42,362 nucleotides of DNA, taken from the NCBI GenBank assembly GCA_937924995.1, contig CALEXY010000004.1, forward strand, positions 1-42,362, given 5' to 3'. Shown here piece by piece: positions 1 through 8,267 of the stretch; position 1 is the first letter of the stretch; each line of letters starts with the position of its first letter. The translations under genes were made by a program, and so were the position numbers. This DNA is from an uncultured Candidatus Saccharibacteria bacterium (GTDB taxonomy: Bacteria > Patescibacteriota > Saccharimonadia > Saccharimonadales > Saccharimonadaceae). The notes below the pieces were generated by a model. That model ran no database searches. It was not told the origin of the DNA and was given only the letters and a program-made list of their open reading frames with translations.

Positions 1-641
1 TCGATTAACCCAGTACATTCTACTTATAAATTGCGGTCCTTCCATCATTACCGCTTCTTTTTCATACGGATTTGTCACCACCGAAAAGATCAGCTTATTA
101 TCGTAACTACCACTTTCAATATTCTGACTCAACTTCATACCAATATTCAAGCCGCGTACATCATTCCCATTGGTTTTTCAGTGGTCTGAAAAATATTCGT
201 AGGCGTTACCAGGGATGGAATTGGATTATAATTGGTCTCGATTGAAGTCTTAAAACCCCAAGAATTCACCGGCAAACTCAAAAGACTACTAGGTCCCGTG
301 ATTGAACCAATCTTAGCGCCATTGGTAGAACTAGAATTTACTAAAGCCGTCTCATTGGTCTCCGTATTCAAAGTAGCAGTATAACCAGTTTTATTTGTTG
401 TATTTATCGTTAAATTTAATGGCAGCTCCGTAGTGCCATTCACAGAATTGATTACCTGATTACCATCCACATTTACCGTAGCATTATCCACTGATACAGA
501 TAAAGTCGGCGTATACAGAGCAAAAACCGAAGCACTATTAAGATTAAAAATAAAAATTGACAAACAAAATCCTAATAGCAAAGTAAAATTTCTTCGAAAA
601 TTTACCCACAAAAAATTATGAGAGAAAGTGATTTTTGGCAT
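1..641 (-). pseudogene. BspA-type secreted surface protein, N-terminal part, frameshifted and cut by window edge
   Basis: The start ATG (639-641) opens a signal peptide of about 41 residues: n-region MPKITFSHNFLW, hydrophobic core around residues 19-35, likely cleavage after SVFA. The mature part begins LYTPTLSVSVD, the same N-terminal domain as the genes at 720, 19785 and 21648 (conserved GYTAT, SWGF/WGY and PIP motifs). The reading frame stops at 147, but the family sequence resumes in another frame: after ACCACT the other copies read GGAAAA, here GAAAA, one G short at about 179. Past that point the other frame encodes KTNGNDVRGLNIGMKLSQ and SVVTNPYEKEAV, as in the paralogs, and runs off the left edge. 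It is either a recent pseudogene, an OFF variant, or a base-call error. The LRR region expected downstream is outside the window. Confidence 0.75.
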
Positions 642-647
642 GTCCCT

Positions 648-656
648 ATTTTACCA
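648..656 (-). promoter_or_regulatory. extended -10 promoter, leaderless start
   Basis: On the minus strand TGG-TAAAAT lies within CTTATGGTAAAATA and ends 6 bases before the ATG at 641, so transcription should begin at or next to the start codon. The same box precedes the three paralogous surface genes. Confidence 0.6.
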
Positions 657-719
657 TAAGCAAAATCAAAAATCAGCAAAAAATCAGCAAAACTTAGCAT
701 TAAAATTATTTTTAAAACT

Positions 720-2980
720 CTACTTCACCAAACAGCGCACCAGGGCACCGTCCACTTGCCAGCTACTGCCCTGATCAGAATTATTTCCCCATATACTCAT
801 GCGATGTGCCCAATTTTCAGGTCCCGCCGTCGAACTCCAATATAGACCATTTGAATTAATGCCAATCAGATTTCGCTCATGCACATAACCTGGCGTTATA
901 AAATTCAATGGCGCACTACGTAAATTCGCCACATTCCCATCATAGCTATTTAATAAAGTCAAATATTCACTTCTGTTGCCGCCATAAGACAATCGCCAGC
1001 CGCTTGGACAAACTGAACTTAGCGCGTCCGACCCTTCTGGAATATTTCTACCACCCGTACCTGCCGTTGCTGTAAACCAGTTATAATAAGCTCCATCCTG
1101 TGGCTTACTTGGGTCAAAATAGACCATCGGCAAAACCGTAGGCAAATCATAAGTATTAGCCACATTCAAATTCGATGCTGGTACTGTAAAGTTCACGGAA
1201 ACATCTGAATCTACCGGTTTCAAAGTTTTATTCACTAGTCGTAAATTCTGCGTCATCCAACATTTATCGTCTTTTAATTTCGCAACCGTATAAGAATTTC
1301 CATCACGCACATCTACTAAAGTTGCAACTTCATGAAGATTCGAATTAGCACAAACTGCCGCATCTACATTTTGCATTATCGAAAGGCTAGAAATCGTCCT
1401 CTTATTCACATCAGTAAAATACCCCTTCATGCCAGGTCTATCAATTTTTAGCCATTCGATCCCAGCTTGTGATGGGTTAGCTTCAAATGAATCCTCGCCA
1501 CCCCTGAGTTTAGTTCTCCCAGCGAACATATTGAAAGATTCCGTCACCTTCGAAGTATCAAAATCGGCCGACACATAAATGCGTTCTAACTTGTCTCCGC
1601 CCGGACAAGTATAACTATTACCTCGAAAATCCACTAAACCAAAAAGTTCAATAATTTTTGTCACTTTAGCTGTATTAAATCCCGACAAATCCAACTCTTT
1701 TAAGCTACAAGTCGCCGCAAACATGCTCCCCATATTCGTCACATTATTAGTCTTAAAATTCTTACCAAATTTTATCGCCTTCAACGCATACATATTCCTA
1801 AACATGTGATTCATATCCGTCACATTTTGCGTATTGAATTTCGACAAATCTATATATTCCAGACCCATAACATCCAAGAAAATATGACTCATACTCACTA
1901 CATTACTTGTGTCAAACTGATTTCCAAAATTAAGCGTCTTTAATCCACTTGCCCCATAAAACATCCCCGTCATATCTTTTAACTTTGGCGTACTAAAACT
2001 TGAAAGATCAAGGCTTTTCATCGAATGGAGACTTCTGAACATGTATGTCATATTTTCCACCCGACTTGTATCAAATCCCGAAAGTTCCAATTCCGTAAGT
2101 TTAGTAAAGTGCATAAACATGCGAGAAGCATTCTGATTTAAATAGATTTTTTCAATCGGCGCCCAATAATACATCACGCCTTCTGCCGCATCAAACCAAA
2201 CTTTAATTTCATAGTCGGACGACGCATTATCTTCAACATTCACCGCATTGGCCGGAACCGCCGCCGGAGCCACGTGACTTCTTCTGAAAGCCCGTACATT
2301 TTCTTTCTTGCCCATATTTTCGTTCCACACATCATAAGTTTGATTGGTGTCAAGCGCGGTCACTTTTTGGATAAAATCCGGACCAGCCGTTAATACCGCT
2401 TCCTTTTCATATGGATTTGTCACCACCGAAAACACTAACTTATTTACGTAACGGCCACTTTCCAAATTCTGACTCAAGTTCATCCCCACGTTAATTACTC
2501 GCGAATCTAAACCATCAGTTTTTCCACTAGTATTAATTAAATTAGCCGGATTACCCACTCCCGGAATCGGACTATAGGTAGTTTCTGTACTTAATTTATA
2601 TCCCCAAGAATTTGTCGGAAAATTCGCTAAATTTAATGGGCTCGTAATCGAATTAATTTTAGCATTATTGGCCGAACTCGCATTAACCAAAGCAGTTTCA
2701 CTGGTTTCGGCGCTCATAGTCGCCGTATAGCCGGTACGATGATTCGTTTGTACGGTCAAATTAATCGGAATTTCCGTGGTTTTATTCGTCGAATTTAAAA
2801 CTGCATTACCGTTCACCGAATTTAAAACATTAGTGGATACGGAAATACTCGGAACATAAAGCGCAGAGGCATTTTCAACTAAAAAGAGGCACCCCCCCCC
2901 CCGAGACCCAAAATACAAAGAAAAATTACAGTCAAAAAACTAGTAAATCCATAATCATTGAAAGCGATTTTCCTTTTCAT
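720..2980 (-). CDS. phase-variable BspA-type LRR surface protein with C-terminal FISUMP domain (counted OFF)
   Basis: The true start is ATG at 2980, not a downstream TTG. From it the frame runs 26 codons (MKRKIAFNDYGFTSF then a hydrophobic stretch) into a tract of 11 G (minus strand of 2892-2902), then hits TAG after 33 codons. With 12 (or 9) G the frame continues GGGG-CLFLVENASALYVPS into a roughly 753-residue secreted protein. Its parts are: signal peptide with cleavage near ENASA; an N-terminal beta-type domain shared with the paralogs; about seven 23-24-residue BspA/DUF285 leucine-rich repeats (pattern LDLSxFDTSxVxxMxxMF); the closing RPGMKGYFTD element; and from about residue 535 a Fibrobacter-succinogenes-type major paralogous domain (DGNSYTVAKL, CWMTQNLRLV, YYNWFTATAG, CPSGWRLS, YWSSTAG, final LVRCLVK). 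Such proteins are usually exported adhesins or host-contact proteins. The function is inferred from family only. Confidence 0.8.
2892..2902 (-). repeat. poly-G tract (11 G) in signal peptide, candidate phase-variation switch
   Basis: Eleven consecutive C on the plus strand (G on the coding strand) lie at codons 27-30 of the gene starting at 2980. Multiples of three G keep the frame; the counted 11 puts it out. In the ON state the tract encodes Gly residues inside the hydrophobic core of the signal peptide. Confidence 0.8.
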
Positions 2981-2989
2981 ACTTCAACC

Positions 2990-2998
2990 ATTTTACCA
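2990..2998 (-). promoter_or_regulatory. extended -10 promoter, near-leaderless start
   Basis: On the minus strand TGG-TAAAAT (in TATGGTAAAATG) ends 9 bases before the ATG at 2980. This supports 2980 as the real start and implies almost no 5' leader. Confidence 0.55.
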
Positions 2999-3080
2999 TA
3001 AAGGGAATCAAAAACCGTTTCAAAAATTTCTTTTAATCGCCATATGCTCGAATATTTAATTCGACTTCCTACCCTAACCG

Positions 3081-3119
3081 CTCAAGTGCAATACCTTGAG
3101 ATGCTAACTCAGGTTTTTT
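3081..3119 (+). terminator. competing hairpins with T-run ahead of der
   Basis: Three short segments alternate: CTCAAG (3081-3086), CCTTGAG (3094-3100) and CTCAGG (3108-3113), followed by TTTTTT. The middle one can pair with either neighbour. Pairing with the third forms an imperfect stem directly before the T-run, a terminator shape; pairing with the first gives a perfect 6-bp stem without it. It sits upstream of der's own promoter, so it would act on any transcript arriving from the left. Confidence 0.4.
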
Positions 3120-3140
3120 CTTTACTTATCCCGTTTTCGA

Positions 3141-3149
3141 TGTTATAAT
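3141..3149 (+). promoter_or_regulatory. extended -10 promoter of der, leaderless
   Basis: TGT-TATAAT, with the hexamer at 3144-3149, ends 7 bases before the ATG at 3157. There is no room for a Shine-Dalgarno sequence in the predicted transcript. Confidence 0.65.
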
Positions 3150-3156
3150 ATAACAC

Positions 3157-4572
3157 ATGAAAAAGCTTCCAATTGTCGCCCTCATCGGCCAAACCAATGC
3201 TGGTAAATCCAGTCTATTAAATCGCATGGCACACAAAAATATTGCCATTGTGGCTCGCGAGGCCGGCACTACCCGTGATAGCGTGGTGGCGACTATTGAT
3301 CAAGCTTTTACTCTTATTGACACTGCTGGTTTAAAAAATCCTGAAGATGATTTCGAAGCTTCCATCCAGGATCAAATCGAAGATGCCATTGACTCTGCGG
3401 ACCTTATTTTGCTTACCGTCGATTCCACTAAATATCCAGATTTTCGCGACAAAGACATTGCCCGCATGGCTCTTAAATCTCGCAAGCCAGTCCTTTTAGT
3501 ACTCAATAAATCAGATCTCAAAGAATCCCTACCTTTTGCCGAATATATCAAATTTGGTATAAAAGCCGACGAAACCTATCAAACTTCTGCCACTACCGGA
3601 CAGGGAATTAAAGATCTTAAATCCCGTATTTATCGCGAATTAAATTCTTACCCAAATACCAACGAGGCTGATTCGGATGAAAAAACCGAAACCGCCATTA
3701 AGGTCGCCCTCATCGGCCGTCCAAACGTTGGTAAATCCAGCCTCTTCAATCGCCTCGGCCAAAAACAACAAGCCATCACCAGCTCCAAGCAGGGAACCAC
3801 GCGTGATATTAATCGCCTCGAACTTAAATTTAAAGGCCAAACCATTGAATTTCTCGACACTGCCGGTTTACGTAAGCCAGGAAAGCGCGAAGTTGGTATC
3901 GAAAAATTTTCTGCCATTCGCACCCTTTCCGCCATTGAAGAATCCGACATCTGTTTACTACTTGTCGATTCCACTGAGCCACATTCTAAGCTCGATCAAT
4001 CTCTCGCTGGCCAAATTATTGAAGCTGGGAAAAGTGTCATTTTGGTCATCACCAAATCTGATCTTCTTGATAATTCCACCCCTGTAGTTTCTACAATTTC
4101 CGATAAATCCAAGCCGACTGAGCTTTCACAAATCGACAATATTCTCGACAACTTAGAGCACGATTTTAATTTCTTGTCTTTTGCTCCAGTGATTATTACC
4201 AGCTCCGAAACTGGCAAAAATGTCACCAAGTTATTTGAACTTATTACTGAAGTTGACTTAGCTCGCCACACCGAACTTAAGACTTCTGAATTAAACAAAG
4301 TTCTAAACGAAGCCGTAATTTCTCACCCGCCAGCTGGTTTGAAAAATACCCATCCAAAACTCCAATACATTACCCAGACCGACACCTGCCCACCATGGTT
4401 TGTCATTCATGGTCGCGAAATGGAACTCCTACACTGGTCTTACAAACGTTATCTTGAGCGTTGTATTCGTGAAAAATTCCCATTCCTCGGTACTCCACTG
4501 AAGTTCTCCTTCCACAATGACCGCAAGAATGGACCACGCAAATCCATCAATCGTACCAAAGATTTACTTTAA
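3157..4572 (+). CDS. der: ribosome-assembly GTPase Der (EngA)
   Basis: This is a tandem double-GTPase needed for 50S subunit maturation. Domain 1 has G1 GQTNAGKSS (residues 11-19), TTRD, DTAGL (55-59) and NKSD. Domain 2 has GRPNVGKSS (about 187), TTRD, DTAGLRKPG and TKSD. A C-terminal KH-like domain follows, ending in a basic tail with HNDRKNGPRKS. At 471 residues the length is normal for the family. The first P-loop is atypical (Q, T and A where most Der proteins have R, P and V), and domain 2 carries a short extra Ser/Asp-rich insertion around residues 310-335. The start is fixed by the -10 box just upstream. It is followed after 32 bases by a separately promoted glycosyltransferase gene. 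Confidence 0.95.
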   Translation: MKKLPIVALIGQTNAGKSSLLNRMAHKNIAIVAREAGTTRDSVVATIDQAFTLIDTAGLKNPEDDFEASIQDQIEDAIDSADLILLTVDSTKYPDFRDKDIARMALKSRKPVLLVLNKSDLKESLPFAEYIKFGIKADETYQTSATTGQGIKDLKSRIYRELNSYPNTNEADSDEKTETAIKVALIGRPNVGKSSLFNRLGQKQQAITSSKQGTTRDINRLELKFKGQTIEFLDTAGLRKPGKREVGIEKFSAIRTLSAIEESDICLLLVDSTEPHSKLDQSLAGQIIEAGKSVILVITKSDLLDNSTPVVSTISDKSKPTELSQIDNILDNLEHDFNFLSFAPVIITSSETGKNVTKLFELITEVDLARHTELKTSELNKVLNEAVISHPPAGLKNTHPKLQYITQTDTCPPWFVIHGREMELLHWSYKRYLERCIREKFPFLGTPLKFSFHNDRKNGPRKSINRTKDLL

Positions 4573-4588
4573 ATAAATATCTCATATA

Positions 4589-4597
4589 TGAGATAAT
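4589..4597 (+). promoter_or_regulatory. extended -10 promoter, leaderless, inside a palindrome
   Basis: TGA-GATAAT ends 7 bases before the ATG at 4605. It overlaps the palindrome ATCTCATATATGAGAT, followed by a further ATCTC, a possible operator. Confidence 0.5.
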
Positions 4598-4604
4598 CTC
4601 AAAA

Positions 4605-6023
4605 ATGTCAAATCCTCACTCCAAGAACCTGGAAAGCCTTAAATATCAAAATCTTAAGGATCAAAACCTCAAAAATCCTGCGCCTACGAAAGCGCTTCGC
4701 ATTGCTATTTTTACCGATGTTTTTCTCGGTATTCCTGGCGGAATTCCATCCTCAATTCGCGCTCAAAAAACCACATTAGAATCACTTGGCCACCAAGTTA
4801 CGATTTTTTGCCCTGGCACTCAGCAAGATTTCAAAAATCCTTTGTCTCAGTTTGGTGCCAATTGTGATCCGAATATCGTTCTTGTGCCTACCGCCAAGTT
4901 CCTAGTCAATGGCGCTCCTTTTTCCAAATGGACCAAAGAGGTCGTACGTTTCATCGAAGGAAAATACCCCAACCTCACCGAATCCTTTGATCTTTTTCAC
5001 ATTCATTATGAAGCCACCACCAGTATGGCCGGTCTGATTTTGGCTAAAAAATATCACATTAAAACTGTCCAAACTATGCATGGTCGCGAAGATATGGCTA
5101 TCGCAATCAATGTGCCACATCCCTTCAAGACTCTCGCCGCTACCGGAATTAATCTAATTCATCGCACCACTCTAAAATCAATCTTGAAAAAATCTTCTAG
5201 GTCAGATTATCGAAATCCAGAGCCAAAGAAATCACCAGGCCTCAATTATCAGAACGCCGAGATTAAAAATCTTGCCCCCACCATTGCTCGCCGTGAGATG
5301 TGGCAAATGATGACTCGCCAAGCCAATCTGGCCGACCAGGTAATTACCCCATCCGCCCATTTTGCCAAAAAACTTCGACTTTTCGGTGTCACCCGCCCAA
5401 TTTCCGTCATCTCGAATGGTATCAGCGATCAAGAAATTGCAAATTTCACACCCCGAATCCGCACCTACCAAGACCACGAACCGCTTCGCATTCTCTGGTT
5501 TTCTCGCCTCTCTAAGGAAAAGCGTATTTTACCATTTTTAGAAGCACTCCGAATCGCCCAGGAACTTGAACCAAATTTTCGTTTTATTTTTACTATTATC
5601 GGTGATGGCAATCAGATGTCAAAAGTGCAAAAATTCTGCAAAAAACATTTCGACGAAGCATCTATTAAAATTCTCGGCACCATCCCGCACCAAGAAATCC
5701 TCCAAAAATATACCAAAGACCAACATCTTTCCATCATCAATTCCTACCAGTTCGACACCCAAGGCCTCACCATTTTAGAGGCCGCCGCCTGTAATCTTCC
5801 AGTTATTTATGCCGACCCCGACATGTCCGAAATCGTACCAAATCACGGTGGCCTCTGCGCCAAATCTCCAGCGCCTCGCGCCATGGCGGAACTTTTACTC
5901 GAAATTTATCACCAACCAGAACTTATTCAAAAACTCAGCCAAAATCTGGCCGCCAGCGAAAAGACTTATCTTCAATCTCATCAAATCGAAAAATTGCTCA
6001 AACTATATCGTCAATTATCTTAA
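4605..6023 (+). CDS. GT4-family glycosyltransferase
   Basis: This is a two-domain GT-B glycosyltransferase of group 1 (GT4). The N-terminal half has GIPGGIPSSIRAQKTTLESL near residues 43-65, then FHIHYEATTSMAG and TMHGRED, the acceptor side. The C-terminal half has LWFSRLSKEKRI, IIGDGNQM, ILGTIPHQEI and the nucleotide-sugar motif NSYQFDTQGLTILEAAA, in which the usual first Glu of EX7E is replaced within SYQFDTQG while ILEAAA is kept. GT4 enzymes of this kind add mannose or glucose to lipids or polysaccharides at the inner membrane; the substrate cannot be read from sequence. Two Lys/Asn/Pro-rich stretches (residues 3-30 and about 195-225) look like low-complexity insertions. At 472 residues it is slightly long because of them. 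Confidence 0.85.
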   Translation: MSNPHSKNLESLKYQNLKDQNLKNPAPTKALRIAIFTDVFLGIPGGIPSSIRAQKTTLESLGHQVTIFCPGTQQDFKNPLSQFGANCDPNIVLVPTAKFLVNGAPFSKWTKEVVRFIEGKYPNLTESFDLFHIHYEATTSMAGLILAKKYHIKTVQTMHGREDMAIAINVPHPFKTLAATGINLIHRTTLKSILKKSSRSDYRNPEPKKSPGLNYQNAEIKNLAPTIARREMWQMMTRQANLADQVITPSAHFAKKLRLFGVTRPISVISNGISDQEIANFTPRIRTYQDHEPLRILWFSRLSKEKRILPFLEALRIAQELEPNFRFIFTIIGDGNQMSKVQKFCKKHFDEASIKILGTIPHQEILQKYTKDQHLSIINSYQFDTQGLTILEAAACNLPVIYADPDMSEIVPNHGGLCAKSPAPRAMAELLLEIYHQPELIQKLSQNLAASEKTYLQSHQIEKLLKLYRQLS

Positions 6024-6084
6024 TACTTCATCTTAAGCTATCCTCAAAATATACATCAAGATTCACCACCACCTCTATTTTCTC

Positions 6085-6112
6085 TTGAATTTTTAGAAAA
6101 ATATGTAATAAT
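6085..6112 (+). promoter_or_regulatory. sigma70-type promoter of the PIN-PhoH gene
   Basis: TTGAAT (6085-6090), a 16-base spacer and AATAAT (6107-6112) with TG at 6104-6105. The predicted start at about 6119 coincides with the first base of the first leader hairpin. Confidence 0.6.
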
Positions 6113-6118
6113 TAGCCT

Positions 6119-6194
6119 AATAGAGGACGCACCTCTATTCTTGGACTTCAAAAATCCAAGCCCCACCCTACAGAAATACCTAAAACGTATTTCT
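6119..6194 (+). promoter_or_regulatory. structured 5' leader with three hairpins
   Basis: Three perfect stem-loops occur in a row: AATAGAGG-5 nt-CCTCTATT (6119-6139), CTTGGA-9 nt-TCCAAG (6140-6160) and AGAAATAC-7 nt-GTATTTCT (6172-6194). A strong AAGGAG site follows 12 bases later. It covers nearly the whole predicted leader of the PIN-PhoH mRNA, suggesting control of stability or translation. Confidence 0.65.
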
Positions 6195-6217
6195 TGTACC
6201 TTAAAAAGGAGATAGTT

Positions 6218-8098
6218 ATGAGTGAAATTAAAAGTATACTCAGTGCTCAAACAAGTCTTAAGGAGAAGACCTCTGGAAGCATCTCAAATGCAGAACCTGT
6301 GGCTTACATTTCCACTGAACCCAAGGAAAAATATTATGTTATCGATACTAATATTATTATTGATAACCCAGATATTATTCCCACCAAAAACGGACTTAAG
6401 AAATTAGCTATTAAAAATATCGACCTGAAAAACTCATGTATCGTTATACCTGACACTGTGCTCCATGAATTAAAAAGCTTCAGAAGCGAATCTTCTGAAC
6501 GCAGCTTCATCGCCGGTAAGGTTTTAAGCCGAATCGATGAGCTCTTTCAATCGGTTATAGTTGATGAATCTTCCAAACTTGGTCGTGATCCCAATCTTGC
6601 CATTGGTAATCAAATCGCCTTCAATAACTGCAGCCGTGCTTTTATGGTTATTAAAAGCTCCGAATCTGCCGTGGTTTCTTGGGATTTTGAACCCGTCAAT
6701 ATGGATGAACAAATCTTCTTGCAGACTCTCGATCTATCCTGTTACTTAGTAAAGGCTAAACAGGCTAAGAACGAATTAGATGCTCTGAATAAAAAGATTC
6801 GTTTAGTGACCAACGATAAGGAAATGCGTGTTTGCGCTTTAGCACATAACATTAAATCCTTACCGCTAGAAACCGATCCCAAGTTTAAGTTCACCGGCCG
6901 ACGCAAATGTATCATTCCACCCGACCTCTATAGTCACTTCGTCCAAAAAGGTGGCTTCATCCCCTTAGAAGAATGGGAAGAACGTATGCCAGATGAGCCT
7001 ACCTTGGCTCCTAACGAATTCATTGAATTCAGTTGCGAAGATAGCATCGATGACGAAATCTACGGGAAAAGTAAGGGTGAATTTTGGAATATCGGCCGCT
7101 TAGATGTTAGTGGAGATGAAGATAAAATCGTCCACCTTAATAGCTACCTAAATAGCAAACAGAAACCCTTCCTGAAAGCCAAAACACCTGGTCAAGCCAT
7201 GTATTTAGACTCTATCTATAATAAGAATATTGATATGATTCTAGTTTCTGGCTGTCCTGGTACCGGAAAAACTTTTATTGCCGCCATTGAAGGAATGAAG
7301 CAAGTTCAAAAAGGTGACTACGATATCGTTTCCGTTGTTGCTTCAGAAGTTCGTGGTGATGATGGCGTTGGTACTTTGCCAGGAGACTTGGAAGAAAAAA
7401 TGTCTATCAAGTCTGCCAATATTATCAATGCATTGTTAATTTATCACGAAATTTACGATGACGACCCCTGCAATAATAGTACTCTAATCGATCAGCCGCA
7501 TGAAGAAATCACGCATCAATCTTATATTCATGATAAAAATTGGATCTATGAAGATGATGACGAGTATACTATGATCGACAAAAAAGAGACTTTTACTTGC
7601 CGAACTAGCAAAAAGAGGAAGCATGAAGAGAAGAATAAAAGTAAGAATAAGTATTCTGAAAAATCATCTAGCCCTCAACCTCGTGTCAAGCAGCAGCGTC
7701 TAGAAGACAAAGCTAATCTGTCCTACCAAAAATCCTTCCGCTCTATTCCGATTTTCTATATCAAAGGAAAGAGTTTTCAGAATGATTTTATTATTGTCGA
7801 CGAAGCTCAAGATATGACTAATGAGCAGATGCTGTCTGCTATGACTCGTATCGGAGAGGGATCTAAAATGATCTTCACGGGTGACGAGAGTCAGCCTCAT
7901 CCTTACGCTAAAGGTGTCAACAAGCATCACAATGGCATTCTTTATGCGCGCCGAGCCTTAAAGGGTATTCCTCGCGCAGCTCAGATTTTTATGGATGAAA
8001 ACGACATCGTCAGAAGCTCCATTATTGGACAGATCCTCGATAATTTGAAACCTCTTGGACTAGACTGGGAGAGCGACAATGATTATGTTGAAGATTAA
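6218..8098 (+). CDS. PIN domain-PhoH-like ATPase fusion protein
   Basis: The start is ATG 6218 with AAGGAG 7 bases upstream; an in-frame TTG at 6194 lies within the leader hairpin region and is unlikely. Residues about 35-200 form a PIN nuclease domain (YVIDTNIIIDNP, PDTVLHELKSF, LVTNDKEMRV with acidic residues at the usual catalytic positions). The C-terminal half is a PhoH ATPase: Walker A GCPGTGKT (about residue 345), GTLPGDLEEKM, Walker B FIIVDEAQDM (about 524), TRIGEGSKMIFTGDESQ. Fusions of this layout are predicted RNA helicase-nucleases acting in RNA turnover. Between GTLPGDLEEKM and Walker B lies an unusual 100-residue charged insertion (acidic DDDEY patch, then KKRKHEEKNKSKNK). The family's usual TRP motif before the PGD segment is replaced by ASEVRGDDG. 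It is monocistronic with its own terminator. Confidence 0.85.
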   Translation: MSEIKSILSAQTSLKEKTSGSISNAEPVAYISTEPKEKYYVIDTNIIIDNPDIIPTKNGLKKLAIKNIDLKNSCIVIPDTVLHELKSFRSESSERSFIAGKVLSRIDELFQSVIVDESSKLGRDPNLAIGNQIAFNNCSRAFMVIKSSESAVVSWDFEPVNMDEQIFLQTLDLSCYLVKAKQAKNELDALNKKIRLVTNDKEMRVCALAHNIKSLPLETDPKFKFTGRRKCIIPPDLYSHFVQKGGFIPLEEWEERMPDEPTLAPNEFIEFSCEDSIDDEIYGKSKGEFWNIGRLDVSGDEDKIVHLNSYLNSKQKPFLKAKTPGQAMYLDSIYNKNIDMILVSGCPGTGKTFIAAIEGMKQVQKGDYDIVSVVASEVRGDDGVGTLPGDLEEKMSIKSANIINALLIYHEIYDDDPCNNSTLIDQPHEEITHQSYIHDKNWIYEDDDEYTMIDKKETFTCRTSKKRKHEEKNKSKNKYSEKSSSPQPRVKQQRLEDKANLSYQKSFRSIPIFYIKGKSFQNDFIIVDEAQDMTNEQMLSAMTRIGEGSKMIFTGDESQPHPYAKGVNKHHNGILYARRALKGIPRAAQIFMDENDIVRSSIIGQILDNLKPLGLDWESDNDYVED

Positions 8099-8149
8099 TA
8101 TATATACATAGCATTCATCTCATCAAAACTATTTCTTAATTTAATTCTG

Positions 8150-8175
8150 AGCCGTCACCTCCGTGGCGGCTTTTT
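8150..8175 (+). terminator. rho-independent terminator after PIN-PhoH
   Basis: GCCGTCAC-CTCC-GTGGCGGC stem with one G-T pair, followed by TTTTT. Confidence 0.85.
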
Positions 8176-8252
8176 CTTGATTCAAAAATGAATTTTCTTC
8201 TCCCTAAAACATTATAGTAGCTTTCTTGTCATAAAAATCCAACCAAAAGATT

Positions 8253-8261
8253 TGCTATAAT
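8253..8261 (+). promoter_or_regulatory. extended -10 promoter of pth, leaderless
   Basis: TGC-TATAAT ends 6 bases before the ATG at 8268. Confidence 0.7.
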
Positions 8262-8267
8262 ATTTCC

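Noticed and set aside
720..2918. TTG start at 2918 giving a 732-residue protein that begins MYFGSRGGG
   Set aside because: It lacks a ribosome site and signal peptide. The ATG at 2980, with its -10 box and signal-peptide start, is clearly the true start with a broken poly-G tract in between.
3640..4298. Open frames on both strands overlapping der
   Set aside because: They are shadows of a strongly conserved gene in other frames; the same applies to overlapping frames in topA, infB, ftsI and rel.
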